A stretch of 64,000 nt of DNA from Hybos culiciformis (taxonomy: Eukaryota; Arthropoda; Insecta; Diptera; Hybotidae). The stretch's first letter is position 1. Every line of letters begins with the position of its first letter. The notes under the pieces are model-generated. The model was not told the origin of the DNA. It did no database searches and saw nothing but the letters and a program-made list of their open reading frames with translations. The stretch covers positions 78,927,830 through 78,991,829 of the forward strand of contig OZ023273.1 in the NCBI GenBank assembly GCA_964007475.1, in the 5' to 3' direction. This document shows, one piece after another, positions 34,173 through 44,574 of the stretch. The position numbers and the translations under genes are program-made.

Positions 34173-34428
34173 AAAAAAAACACGAAGCAGTCATAGAACT
34201 GCCTACAGAAGTTTATACTTAAGATTTAAACTATGAAATAACAGTGGCTACAAATAATGGACTGCTTTTGGACTGATGGACTGATTTTTATTTTAATTTA
34301 CATTTTGTACTGAGCAGCCCATCATTTGTAGCCACTGTTATTCATAGTTTTTTTCATAGTTTTTAAATCTTTAAGTATAAACTTCTGTAGGCAGTTCTAT
34401 GACTGCTTCGTGTGTTTTTTTTTTTTTA
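34173..34428. repeat. Foldback element, CACGAAGCAGTCATAG arms, copy 1
   Basis: Arms of about 90 bases (CACGAAGCAGTCATAGAACT ... and complement ending GACTGCTTCGTGTG) surround a core with ends CAGTGGCTACAAATAATGG and CATCATTTGTAGCCACTG. A second copy is at 36560-36755 with the core in the opposite orientation. Confidence 0.85.
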
Positions 34429-34600
34429 CCAAAACGAAGTACAGATACTTAAATTAAGAGAAAAATTTTAACTTTAAAAATTATGACGCTTTACGGAAAT
34501 TAATTAGATCAATCTGCAAAAATTAATTGACCAATTTATTATCTCTCCCTCTTTGGTATTTTGTATTTGGCGTAAAAAAAATTTCATAAAATTCTCAGTA

Positions 34601-34672
34601 TCGGGGGATCGAACTTGGCACCTTCAGAATTGTAATCCGATATTCTATCCACTCAGCCATATTGGCCTTATG
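34601..34672 (-). repeat. tRNA-like sequence
   Basis: Minus strand: A box TGGCTGAGTGGATAGAA, B-box-like AGTTCGATCCC. Part of the inverted pair with 34915-34985. Confidence 0.65.
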
Positions 34673-34914
34673 ATTTCAGCTTTCTAAAATAACATAAAAG
34701 AGCACTTGTCTTCTTTAATAATTAAAGTCCCCGGAATTTATTTTAAAAATTTCTCTCTTATTTCCTTCCACTAATCGTATTCATGAACCCGTTTATTTCA
34801 TTCCACTAACCGTATTCATGAACCTTAAAGAACTAACCGTATTCATGAACCTTAACGAACTTGAATTTTTATATTATTTAGAAGAATAAACTCTTTATAT
34901 GATTTTAGAAAGCA

Positions 34915-34985
34915 AAAATTATATGGCTTACTGGATAGAACACCAGACTAATAAGTCTGAAGGTGCCAGGTTCGAACCGAATTAT
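34915..34985 (+). repeat. tRNA-like sequence
   Basis: Plus strand: A-box-like TGGCTTACTGGATAGAACAC and B box GGTTCGAACC. It points away from the copy at 34601-34672; the 240 bases between contain repeated ACCGTATTCATGAACC. Confidence 0.7.
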
Positions 34986-35262
34986 GATTTGTTTTTTTTT
35001 TTAATATTTGAAATTTTTTTTACATAATAAAATGATTTCTACAAGTAATAAGACAAAAATTGTTTTTTTGTTAGTGGGTACTGGTATGACCTAAAAGACG
35101 AGGGCGAGCGGGGGTCCCCTTACTCCATCCCCGTCCCTAAAAATTATTGGTACTGACAGATGGAGAAAATTAATAGTTTTTCTTGTTCCAAATAAATAAA
35201 AAAAAAAAAAAAATGAATGGTTTATTAGAATTTTTTTATTATATTTTAGAAATCCAAAATCA

Positions 35263-35333
35263 TATGTGCTATATGGCTTGGTGGCTAGAACATCGGACTA
35301 TAAGAGTGAAGGTGTCAGGTTAGATTCCCCCCA
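35263..35333 (+). repeat. tRNA-like sequence
   Basis: A box TGGCTTGGTGGCTAGAACAT, B box changed to GGTTAGATTCC. It precedes the duplicated block 35480-36560, as 22288-22358 precedes the other copy. Confidence 0.65.
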
Positions 35334-35479
35334 ATGAATACATTTTTTTTTTCATTTTTTTGAACATAATAATTTTGAATTTTTTTGAACATAATTTTTT
35401 TATTGGTAGAATATGTAATTTTTTTGCTTGTAATATTGGGTCCTATATATACATATTTTTGAAATTAAAAAAGTGTACG

Positions 35480-36560
35480 ATAATTATGAATTCCTACCCA
35501 AAATTTTTGGTCTAGTAATCTTTATTTCACCAGAGCTACCTATTTTGAAATTTTTTTTTTGCATATTTTGAGCCGGGAAAACCTACAATGATAAATTACT
35601 TGATCGATATCTATACTATCAATGCCAAAATATACCTATATTGTTTCTCAAGGCTTTAATAAAATTATTTGTAACGAGTTTAGTGCGTCCAATATTATAA
35701 ATTTGTTTTATAGGATATAATATTTATAACTTTAGTGGTTACATGATCTCTGTAAAAAAAATAAAACAAAAACATGAAACATGAAATGAAATGTGATCAC
35801 TTTTCTTACTTATTTTTCTCCCGGGAAATTCGTACTTTTTTTAGCGTTTATTATCTTATTAACTACAACAGGATTAACAAATGCTTGTTTAAATACATAT
35901 ATACATATAACTGTCTTTTCATAGTAAGTGGTAAAACATGTTTGAAAATTAGTTGGGACTTTAGTGATATACCTATTATCCGGTGTCTAAATTTTTTATG
36001 AATGATCACAAGATTATGTTAATTCTATTGTGAAAATAAGATTGCACGAAAAAGCTGTGAATGTTGCAGAACGCTGCCCACAATATTGAAAAATAGTTCA
36101 TTCAACTCGCTATTAAAAAACTGATTTCTGAATAATATAGTTTTTTTTTCACAATTAAATTTTTAAAAAGAATTAGCATCTCGATACTTAAATTTATGCA
36201 TCTGTCAACGTTTCCAATATTTTTTACATCCATTTTATAGCAATATTCAATTGCATTAATTCATATATGAAATTATACAGTTTTCAACTAAGTTTTCAAA
36301 TAAGTTTTTAGCTACATTTTAATTTTATAATATGTATTATAAAATTATAAAACACTATTTATTAATTAAAAGTTTTTTTCATTTATATAAATTAAAATAA
36401 AAAATCAAAGAGCGCCTAATTTGCAAATTTTTGTGAACCAAATTTGCTTAGCTCTGTGTTTTGCTTCAAAAATAGAATATGTATAAAAAATCATAAATTA
36501 GTGGCTGATAAAAACATTTTGGTTTGTTTAAATATCTCAAAAAAACTAATTATTATGAAA
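35480..36560 (+). repeat. Duplicated block, copy 2
   Basis: Collinear with 22546-23720, starting with a single hairpin-array unit (35489-35580). The coding-like stretch seen in copy 1 is present at 35840-36000 but has an 8-base expansion (ACATATAT) and an insertion ACCTAT that break its frame. It ends where the foldback copy at 36560 begins. Confidence 0.75.
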
Positions 36561-36755
36561 AAAGATTTAAAAACTATGAATAACAGTGGCTACAAATGAT
36601 GGGCTGCTCAGTACAAAATGTAAATTAAAATAAAAATCAGTCCATCAGTCCAAAAGCAGTGCATTATTTGTAGCCACTGTTATTTCATAGTTTAAATCTT
36701 AAGCATAAACTTCTGTAGGCAGTTCTATGACTGCTTCGTGTGTTTTTTTTTTTTT
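36560..36755. repeat. Foldback element, copy 2, core inverted
   Basis: Core CAGTGGCTACAAATGATGGG...ATTATTTGTAGCCACTG reads in the opposite direction from that at 34244-34338, while the right flank (TAAACTTCTGTAGGCAGTTC to CGAAGTACAGATAC) is the same. The left arm is truncated. Confidence 0.8.
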
Positions 36756-36878
36756 ACCAAACGAAGTACAGATACTTAAATTAAGAGAAAAATTTTAACT
36801 TTAAAAATTATGACGCTTTACGGAAATTAATTAGATCAATCTGCAAAAATTAATTGACCAATTTATTATCTCTCCCTC

Positions 36879-37035
36879 TTTGGTATTTTGTATTGTAATC
36901 CGATATTCTATTATAATGGTAGATATTATTTATTTTATAAATAATTATTAATAACTTTGGTATTTTGTATTGTAATCCGATATTCTATTATAATGGTAGA
37001 TTTATTTATTTTATAAATAATTATTAATAACATTA
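36879..37035. repeat. Tandem duplication across the Gypsy LTR junction
   Basis: A 78-bp segment (TTTGGTATTTTGTATTGTAA ... TTATTAATAAC) occurs twice in tandem. It spans flanking repeat sequence and the first about 45 bases of the LTR, so it arose after insertion. Confidence 0.8.
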
Positions 37036-37261
37036 TTTTATTTTATTTTTATAAGTTGAATAATATTTTTAATTAAAATAAATTATTTTTTTTTTATAAT
37101 ATTTTTAATTATCAAAATTTTTTGAGTCTATTTACTCAGAAACTATATTTATATCTGAATTAAAATTAATATATATATTGTAACAATTATTAAAATGGAA
37201 ACATGATTAAAACTTAGAATTAATAAAAATGAACTGTAAAATAAATAAATGAACCACTACA
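36989..37261 (-). repeat. Gypsy 3' LTR
   Basis: Minus strand begins TGTAGTGGTTC and ends ACCATTATA. Preceded (minus strand) by the pol stop and the polypurine tract. Confidence 0.9.
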
Positions 37262-37272
37262 ATACCCCCCTA
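37262..37272 (-). other. Polypurine tract of the Gypsy element
   Basis: Minus strand GGTAGGGGGGTAT directly before the 3' LTR; primes plus-strand DNA synthesis. Confidence 0.8.
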
Positions 37273-37284
37273 CCAGATAAAGAA

Positions 37285-38241
37285 TTATAAAGAAAAAGAA
37301 ACTTTAGGTATTGTAGATGGAAGTGAATGTTGTGGTGAAGGAGAAAAGTGTGCAGGTTTTAAATGATCTATTGATATATGTTCAATTTTACCATTAAAAT
37401 TAATTTTGAAAAATTTATCGAAACGTTGAAGGACTTCAAAAGGACCTTCATAAGGTGGATCTAAAATTTTTTTGTTATGTGATTTGACAAAAACAAATTT
37501 GCTTGAAAGTAAATCATTCGGAATATATAATTTATTATAAGATTTATTCTTAGTTGGAACTGGACGAATATGTCTAAAATTTGAACGTAATTGAGAAACT
37601 AATTGTGAATGATCTAAAGTTTGAGAATTATTTGAAACGAAAAATTCACTAGGAACACGAATATTTTCACCGTAAACTAATTCAGCAGGTGAATATTTAA
37701 GATCTTCTTTAACTGCGGTTCTAAAACCAAGAAGAATAATATAAATTTCATCATGCCAGTAAATAGTGTTGCAACGAGCTCTCAAAGATGATTTAAGTTG
37801 GCGATGAAAACGTTCTACTAAACCATTTGATTGTGGATGATAAGAAGTAGTTCTAATTTTATGAGTACCTAATAATTTGGACAATTCTGCAAATAATTTT
37901 GATTCAAATTGACTACCTTGGTCGGTTGTTAAAGATAATGGAACGCCAAAACGAGAAATATATTGATTAAAAAAGGTATGAGCAATAGTAGTAGAAGTCA
38001 TATCAGAAGCTTCAGGCCAACGGGTAAAACGATCAACAATGGTTAAAATGTATGAACATCCTTTAAATGGAGGTAGAGGACCAACAATATCCATATGAAT
38101 ATTTTGAAATCTACCTGTAGGAAGCGGAAAAGTACCAGAAAGGGGTTTAGTATGACGATAAATTTTAGCTTTTTGACAATTTAAACAATTTTTAGACCAC
38201 TGATTGATATTGAGATTCATAAATGGCCAAAAATATTTAGT
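37285..38241 (-). pseudogene. Gypsy pol, integrase part
   Basis: Open in the same frame as the upstream RT/RNase H part once the TGA at 38242-38244 is passed. The zinc-binding region spans HNLSH (upstream of the stop) and CLNCQKAK. The DDE core shows HMDIVGPLPPFKG, TTDQGSQFES and YHPQSNGLVERFHR. A C-terminal domain ends at FKINFNGKIEHISIDHLKPA. Length and motifs are normal for CsRn1-like integrases. It inserts the DNA copy into chromosomes. The only visible damage is the stop at its N-terminus. Confidence 0.92.
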
Positions 38242-39555
38242 TCAGATAATTTTTCGTGTAGCACGAATACTGGGATGAGATAAATTATGTAAAGAATCAA
38301 AAATGATTTTACGGAATGAAAATGGAATATACGGTCGAGGTCTGTTTGTGGAAATTTCACACCAAAGTTTGGTTTTTGAATTTGATAAAGTAAGTTGTTG
38401 AAGAATAAATTTTGAATTATTTTTAGGAGAAGTTAAAAGTTGTTGAAGTTCGGGATCAGAATTTTGTTGTTGAGCAATAGTAATAAGATCAAACTTAGAA
38501 GTGATTTCAGATGCGTTTATGCAATCTTCAATTCGAGAAAGAGTATCAGCAATGATGTTGTCTTTACCTTTAATGTGACGAATGTCTGAGGTAAATTGAG
38601 CACTATAATCCAAATGACGTGCTTGGCGCGGACTGCGTTCAGCTTTGGATGATAAAGCGAAAATAAGAGGTTTATGATCTGTAAAAACTGTAAATTCGTT
38701 GCCTTCTAAGAATGATCGAAAATGTTTGATAGATAAATAAATTGCTAAAAGTTCTCTGTCAAAAGCGGAATATTTCTTGTCAGTATCAGAAAGTTTTTTT
38801 GAAAATAAAGCAATAGGTAAACTATTATTATTATTAATTTGTTGAAGAACTGCCCCAACTGCTACATTAGAAGCATCAACAGTTAATGTAAATGGTTCAT
38901 TTTCAATAAAAAAAATTAATAAAGAAGTTTCAGACAGCTTCTGTTTAATTTGATTGAAATTTACATTACAAAATTCAGGCCAAGAAAAAGGAATTTTTGA
39001 AGATTTCTTTTGATTAGTTAATTTTGTAAGGTGATCATAAATAGGTGCAAGTAAATGAGCTAATGATGGTATGAATCTATGATAATAATTCACCATTCCA
39101 ACAAATTGTTGAATATGTATAAATGAAGAAGGTGTAGGAAAATCTGAAATAATTTTGACACGATTAGATGAAGGAATGTAACCATTAGAAGAAATTTTGT
39201 GACTGAGAAAGTCGAGTTCTTTTACACCGAAAACACATTTTGAAGGTTGAATAGTTAATCCGTAATCAATTAGTCTTTGAAATAATAATTCTAAATGTAA
39301 TTTATGATCTTCATCAGATTTGCTAAAAATTAAAATATCATCTAAATAAACATAAAGGAAATCTAAACCATGAGTAACTTCATTCATAAATCTTTGAAAA
39401 GATCGAGCAGCATTTCTTAAACCAAAAGGCATGCGCGGAAATTCAAAAAGGCCGAAAGGAGTAATAAAAGCAGTTTTATTAATGTCTTCATCTGCAATTA
39501 TAATATTATGATAAGCTCTAACTAGGGCAATTTTTGAAAATATTGTACAACCATG
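38242..39555 (-). pseudogene. Gypsy pol, RT and RNase H part
   Basis: Starts effectively at [19 protein letters not shown] after a frameshift from the preceding frame near 39550. RT: TAFITPFGLFEFPRMPFGL, YVYLDDILIFS (catalytic YLDD); thumb: LDFLSHKISSNGY. Connection: FVGMVNYYHRFIP. RNase H: LTVDASNVAVGAVLQQ (Asp), YSAFDRELLAIY (Glu), VFTDHKPL (Asp). Ends at TGA 38242-38244 within TRKII*TKYFWPF, upstream of the integrase. The palm A Asp of family proteins aligns with Ala in KIALVRAYH, a further possible inactivating change. Confidence 0.9.
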
Positions 39556-40321
39556 TAAATTTAATAAAATTTTGAATGTGTTGAATAGGATAACGATCGG
39601 GAACTGTAACAAGATTTAGTTGGCGATAATCACCACAAGGTCTCCAGTTGTTATCATTCTTAGGAACCATATGAAGTGCTGATGAAACTGGAGAAGATGA
39701 AGGTCTACAAATTCCCATTTGTAACATGTGTTCGAATTCGGTTTGAGCAATTTTAAGTTTTTTAGCATCTAATCTTCTAGGTTTGGTAAAAGGTAAATTA
39801 CCTTTAGTTAAAATGTGATGTTTAACATTGTGTTTAGTGGGTTTATCGAATTGAGGAGTAGAAATTAATTCAGGAAATTTTTTAAGAATGTCAGAAAAAG
39901 AATTTGAATTTTTAATAGAATAAAGTTTGGGGGAAAGCGAATTATCAAATTTTGAAAAACAATTAACAGATAAAGATGTTTGAGAATCTACTAATTTTTT
40001 GTTTTTTAAATCGACGGATAAACCGAATTTAGATAAAAAATCAGCTCCAATGATTGGTTTTTTAACATCTGCTATAGTGAAAATAAAATTAAATGGACGA
40101 CGAAGATTAAAATTAATTTTTAAAAGTTTTGTACCAAAAGTATTTATAATAGTTCCATTTGCTGCAGATAATTCGAAAGTAGGATTTTTTTTAAAAAGAC
40201 CAAAAACAGTGTTAGGAATGACGGAAATATCTGCCCCAGTATCAATTAAAAAATTAAGATTATTTTCTTTATCATATAAAAATAAACGATGTGATTTAAC
40301 TGATAATGGGGATTTACTTAG
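39518..40321 (-). pseudogene. Gypsy pol start: protease and RT fingers
   Basis: Continuous minus-strand frame entered by -1 frameshifting at 40321-40327. Aspartic protease: [14 protein letters not shown] (active-site DTGA) and a later PIIGADFL flap-side motif. Linker [19 protein letters not shown] fingers: [20 protein letters not shown] and [20 protein letters not shown]. It has no ATG near its start, in keeping with synthesis as a gag-pol fusion. It ends at a stop at 39518 after a frameshift has taken it out of register with the rest of RT. Confidence 0.9.
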
Positions 40322-41256
40322 TTTTTTGAACTATCTAAATTTGTAGATTTATTGAATTTACAAGGTGATTTACAACGTGAAGCATTATTACCAAAATTGA
40401 AATGATACCAACAAAAATCTGTATGATTGTGATTATTGTTTTTATTAATATTACGAGAAGAAGATCTAGACCGAGAATCGCGATTATAAGATCTTGAACG
40501 AGAATCATGATTAGAAATTGTTAAATCTGATAAAATTTTTTTAAGTTCATTCAATTGTTTTTCTATATTAGTAATACGTAAATTTGTTTCATAATTTGAA
40601 TTTTGAATAGCGGAAACTTGGGAAAATGTTAAAGAATTTTGTGAAGACAATAAAGAATTTGGAATGGAAGGAGATGGTGAAGAATTTAGTGATGAAATAT
40701 TATTAAAATGAGAAACTTCCCAAATTTTGTCTGCTAAAATTAAAAGATTATCTATATTATCTATATTAGAACTAACTAAAGCGATATTTAAATTTGTCGG
40801 AAGTTTTCTCATCCATAGTGATTTTAATAAATTCGTTCCTACGGATGAAGTAGTTCCAGCTAAGAATTCCATGGAATGATAAAATTCTGAAGGTTTACGA
40901 TCTCCTATTTCCGAATTGGAAAGTAATTCTTCTAAACGTTTTTCTTCGCTTATAGCGTAACGTTTTAAAAGAATTTCTTTTATAGAAATGTATTTATTAT
41001 TGTCAGGAGGATTTCGAAGAAAAGTTAAAATGGTTTGAATGACTTCTTGAGGTAAAACCGATATTACATGGTCGTATTTTGTATTGTCAACCGTAATTCG
41101 TTTAGAATTAAATTGAGCTTCAATTAATATAAACCAGGCTTCTGGACAAGAAGTCCAAAATTGTGGTAGTTTAACTGCATCGATGGTAGAAGTATTTGAA
41201 ACATTATTTGAAAGAATAGGATCATTAACGGAGGAAGTAGAATTTGATGGATTCAT
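40318..41256 (-). CDS. Gypsy gag, CsRn1-like, intact
   Basis: 312 residues, start ATG at 41256, stop TAA at 40318-40320. N-terminal third has the gag pattern of this clade: [34 protein letters not shown] and [13 protein letters not shown] coiled-coil-like segment ([19 protein letters not shown]) and an Arg/Ser-rich stretch ([16 protein letters not shown]) follow. Near the end is a Cys/His box, [18 protein letters not shown], of the CHCC type seen in CsRn1 elements rather than the usual CCHC knuckle. Gag forms the virus-like particle and binds the RNA. No lesions seen. Confidence 0.92.
   Translation of the reverse strand: MNPSNSTSSVNDPILSNNVSNTSTIDAVKLPQFWTSCPEAWFILIEAQFNSKRITVDNTKYDHVISVLPQEVIQTILTFLRNPPDNNKYISIKEILLKRYAISEEKRLEELLSNSEIGDRKPSEFYHSMEFLAGTTSSVGTNLLKSLWMRKLPTNLNIALVSSNIDNIDNLLILADKIWEVSHFNNISSLNSSPSPSIPNSLLSSQNSLTFSQVSAIQNSNYETNLRITNIEKQLNELKKILSDLTISNHDSRSRSYNRDSRSRSSSRNINKNNNHNHTDFCWYHFNFGNNASRCKSPCKFNKSTNLDSSKN
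40321..40327 (-). promoter_or_regulatory. Programmed -1 frameshift site A-AAA-AAC
   Basis: The minus strand reads TCA AAA AAC TAA in the gag frame. The canonical slippery heptamer A AAA AAC is immediately followed by the gag stop; a -1 shift continues as CTA AGT AAA into protease. I did not establish a downstream stimulatory structure. Confidence 0.85.
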
Positions 41257-41899
41257 TTTTTATGTAATATGTAAAATAATGTATATATGTATATATGTAA
41301 AATAAGTGTAAATAATATTTGAATTGAAGTGTAAATATAATAATGATAATGTAACTAATAAATAATGTATATAATAATATAATAATTAATATAATATAAT
41401 AATTAATATAATATAATAATTAATATATATAATTGAAAAATTTATCTGGATATTTGAAAATAATTTGTTTGATTGTTGAAAATTCTTCAATAATTTATGG
41501 AGTTGAAATAATTGTTAAAATTGTTCAATACTTGTTGAAAATTGTTTGATAATTGTTGAAAAAATAATTGTTAAAATTGTTCAATACTTGTTGAAAATTG
41601 TTTGATAATTGTTGAAAATTGTTGAATAATGGAGTTGAAAACTTCAATGATTGAATGAAATTGTTGAATAATAGTTGAAAAATATTAATGAATAAAATTG
41701 TTGAATAATAGTTGAAAACTTCAATGAAATAATAATTGAAAACTTCAATGAAAAATCTTAAATTATAATTATTTTGGATTAAATTCTCTTTTTGAATGTC
41801 CAAATAATTGTTGAGGTAAATGTTTTAGTTGGATAATAATGGTTCTGCACAGTGTGATTGAATAATTAAATTTTGAATTCAGGTTGCTGTTGTCTTGAA
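41257..41899 (-). other. Gypsy 5' leader with tandem TTGTTGAAAA-type repeats
   Basis: Untranslated leader between PBS and gag. It contains (TAATATAATAAT)n near 41365-41425 and repeats of GTTGAAAATTGTTTGATAAT type at 41510-41720. The low-complexity 92-aa frame here is a by-product. Confidence 0.7.
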
Positions 41900-41913
41900 C
41901 TTCGGGGTCACCA
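41900..41913 (-). other. Primer-binding site, tRNA-Trp type
   Basis: Minus strand TGGTGACCCCGAAG, two bases after the 5' LTR. The first 12 bases fit the 3' end of animal tRNA-Trp. Confidence 0.75.
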
Positions 41914-41915
41914 AT

Positions 41916-42189
41916 TATAATGGTAGATATTATTTATTTTATAAATAATTATTAATACCATTATTTTATTTTATTTTTATAAGTTGAATAATATTTTTAA
42001 TTAAAATAAATTTTTTTTTTTTTATAATATTTTTAATTATCAAAATTTTTTGAGTCTATTTACTCAGAAACTATATTTATATCTGAATTAAAATTAATAT
42101 ATATATTGTAACAATTATTAAAATGGAAACATGATTAAAACTTAGAATTAATAAAAATGAACTGTAAAATAAATAAATGAACCACTACA
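41916..42189 (-). repeat. Gypsy 5' LTR
   Basis: Nearly identical to the LTR at 36989-37261. Confidence 0.9.
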
Positions 42190-42540
42190 CTATCCACTCA
42201 GCCATATTGCCCTTATGATTTCAGCTTTCTAAAATAACATAAAAGAGCACTTGTCTTCTTTAATAATTAAAATCCCCGGAATTTATTTTAAAAATTTCTT
42301 TCTTATTTCCTTCCACTAATCGTATTCATGAACCCGTTTATTTCATTCCACTAACCGTATTCATGAACCTTAAAGAACTAACCGTATTCATGAACCTTAA
42401 AGAACTTGAATTTTTATATTATTTAGAAGACTCTTTATATGATTTTAGAAAGCAAAAATTATATGGCCGTATGGCTTAGTGGATAGAACACCAGACTAAT
42501 AAGTTTGAAGGTGCCAGGTTCGAACCCAATTATGGTTTTT
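42190..42540. repeat. Inverted tRNA-like pair, second copy (cut by Gypsy)
   Basis: Continues the repeat interrupted at 36988. The minus tRNA-like half is 42190-42228, followed by the ACCGTATTCATGAACC repeats, then the plus copy at 42462-42535 (A box TGGCTTAGTGGATAGAA, B box GGTTCGAACCC). It matches 34646-34995 closely. Confidence 0.8.
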
Positions 42541-42706
42541 TTTTTTTTTTAATATTTGAAAAAAGATGACGGACGATTCTCAGAAAAATGATGACGATTC
42601 TCAGAAAAATTCTATATGAAAATGGATTTTTACCCTCTACCAAATTTCTTCCAACGCCGCTAAAGAAGTATAAACTTCAAAAATATTAAATCTAGATACT
42701 TGTAAT

Positions 42707-44080
42707 TTATGAAAAACTAATATTATGAGCAATTCTATTTAAGTATTCAAGTTTATCTAGACTTGCTCTTTTTTTTATAATTTTTTTAAGATTATTATTT
42801 TTTTTTATATTTTTCTTTTTCTTGGGCAGCCTCTGTCCCGATTCTAGTTTCAATATTTCTGTTTTCATGAAAATATATTCTTTGCGCAAATCTACAATTA
42901 ATTTATTAAAACAGGCACGTCGTTTTCCTACCAAAACTTTAATTCTTCTGTGCCAAGCCGCTGTTTTGGGTTCTTGGATTCGTTCCTTTCGACCGACCAA
43001 AATTCGGGGTCGTATTGTGGTTTCTTATTCTTGAAACCTATATAATTTCGTTGAAACCATGTGCCAATTTTCTTAACATCGTTATCATCAAAATTATTTG
43101 TCAAAGCAGAGTAATAACCAGAGATTTGATCTGGTGGTACAAAAGCCAAACTCTTTATCATTCGGACTTGAATGCCGAATAATTCAGAGTTTCCGTATTT
43201 CGCAACAAGGCGTTCTTTTTGGACTCTGCGCCAAATAATTTGCCCAAAATGGAACAAACAGCCTTGAAAGAGGCTTCTGGAAAAAAACATTTGAATGATG
43301 ATATTATTGTTTTTTCAAAATCACATATAATTTTCTTATAGGGCGTGCTAAGAAACCATATTCAGCACATATTTTCCTCAATTCAAAGCAAAAGAGATCG
43401 TACAATTCGAGGTTCTTTTATGGTCATAAGGCAAAAAACTAGAGGAAATACTTCACCTTCCACAACAGCATGAACGGAAAAAAGTTGCCGCATAGTTGAA
43501 GGGACTATATCGAATGTTCCGCCCACAATCCATCAATCTGCCTCGCAAAGTTCTTTTAAAAATGATTGGGTTCCTAAAATAATGATTTTCTCTTCATTTA
43601 CTTCTTTCTCCTTCAAAACAAACAATTCTCCTTCAGCATGCCCTCTGGTATGCTAGTACTATTAGAAGATTGCTGATTGTGATTTTTGGACCTTTTTCGA
43701 TGTATTTTGATCTTCTGAGCCTGCTTCGAAGGCAAATAAAGTCGAGATGTACTTGGAGTATTTATCACAGTTTCTCTGTTTATCTGAGAAGGGTTCGGAT
43801 CCGTTAACTCTGTCATTTCTTTCAAATAATTATTTGCAATTGCAATATCTTTATCCGAGGCAAAGGGCTCGTGAGAATGCTCAGAAGACATTTTTTTTAT
43901 TTTATGTTTTGCACTAACTAAATAAGTCACGACCCTTCCTTTACATTTATGACTCTTCCTTTTTTCACATGCCCAATTAAATGTTTTTTTATTAATTTTT
44001 TCAATATTGAAAATATAACCGTCAATACAAAGTTTTTCTTTCCCTTTGTACTTTTAAAGCACGAAATTTTCATTTTATAA
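42707..44080 (-). pseudogene. FLYWCH-MULE transposase, degenerate
   Basis: Minus strand in pieces. About 44000-43930: FLYWCH zinc-finger end, FNWACEKRKSHKCKGRVVT, continuing in 43930-43613 with SSEHSHEPFASD and a spacer. About 43540-43400: WIVGGTFDIVPSTMRQLFSV and GEVFPLVFCLMTIKEP, the first catalytic block of MULE transposases, where the usual Asp of DGTF reads Gly. 43290-42928: GCLFHFGQIIWRRVQKERLV, RMIKSLAFVPPDQI, GTWFQRNYIG. 42990-42707: AWHRRIKVLVGKRRA and LRKEYIFMKTEI, YLNRIAHNI. The order matches MULE proteins with an N-terminal FLYWCH finger. Several stops and shifts. Element ends not identified. Confidence 0.85.
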
Positions 44081-44574
44081 ATTTCTTCAAAATAATGAAC
44101 TTTTTCTTAACAAAAAATAGTCTATTTTTTAGGGAATTAAAGGATTTTGAAATATGTACACTGAAAACTGAAAAAAGTTTATTATTTTAATTCTTGAACT
44201 TTATATTTAATTTTTTCACTAATTTTATTTAATTTTTGAACCAAATTTAATATAAATAAATAATTTGTAACTAAATTTGAAACGAATAAATAAATTTTAA
44301 CTAAATTTAAGTAATTGAACCGATTATTTTAAACTCTGCACGTGTTTAGTCTGATTAATTACAAATAGAATCACTAATTAAAAATGCTCAAATGCAAAAT
44401 AATAAATATTTTAAAAGTGTTCTGAAAACAAAGCAAAATTCATTCAATTGATAATATAAAATAATAAAATTTTGTATCAAGAGGTATATTTTATATTCAA
44501 AATAATAACTATGTATTCTTATTTGCTAGTGAATCACAATGAAAAGAAGAACATTATTTAAACATTATTTTCCA
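44081..44574. other. A/T-rich spacer
   Basis: Nothing recognisable; contains two short repeats of TAAATTTGAAACGAATAAAT type near 44250-44300. Confidence 0.4.

Larger units (their letters stand above)
36989..42189 (-). mobile_element. Gypsy/Ty3 LTR retrotransposon, CsRn1-like, young
   Basis: 5.2-kb minus-strand element with two LTRs (36989-37261 and 41916-42189) that differ at only about three or four positions, and 4-bp target duplication CTAT (36985-36988, 42190-42193). The uninterrupted target is seen at 34646-34662 (GATATTCTATCCACTCAG). It has a PBS, a polypurine tract, gag and pol, with a frameshift site between them. Gag with a CHCC-type Cys/His box and a tRNA-Trp-type PBS are marks of the CsRn1 clade. 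No env. Two lesions in pol (a frameshift near 39550 and TGA at 38242-38244) make this copy defective. Confidence 0.92.

Noticed and set aside
35774..36001. 75-codon frame as a host gene
   Set aside because: It is in a duplicated repeat block, and the corresponding coding-like stretch in the other copy reads in a different way.
41525..41803. 92-codon Asn/Phe-rich frame upstream of gag
   Set aside because: Low-complexity product of tandem repeats in the Gypsy leader.
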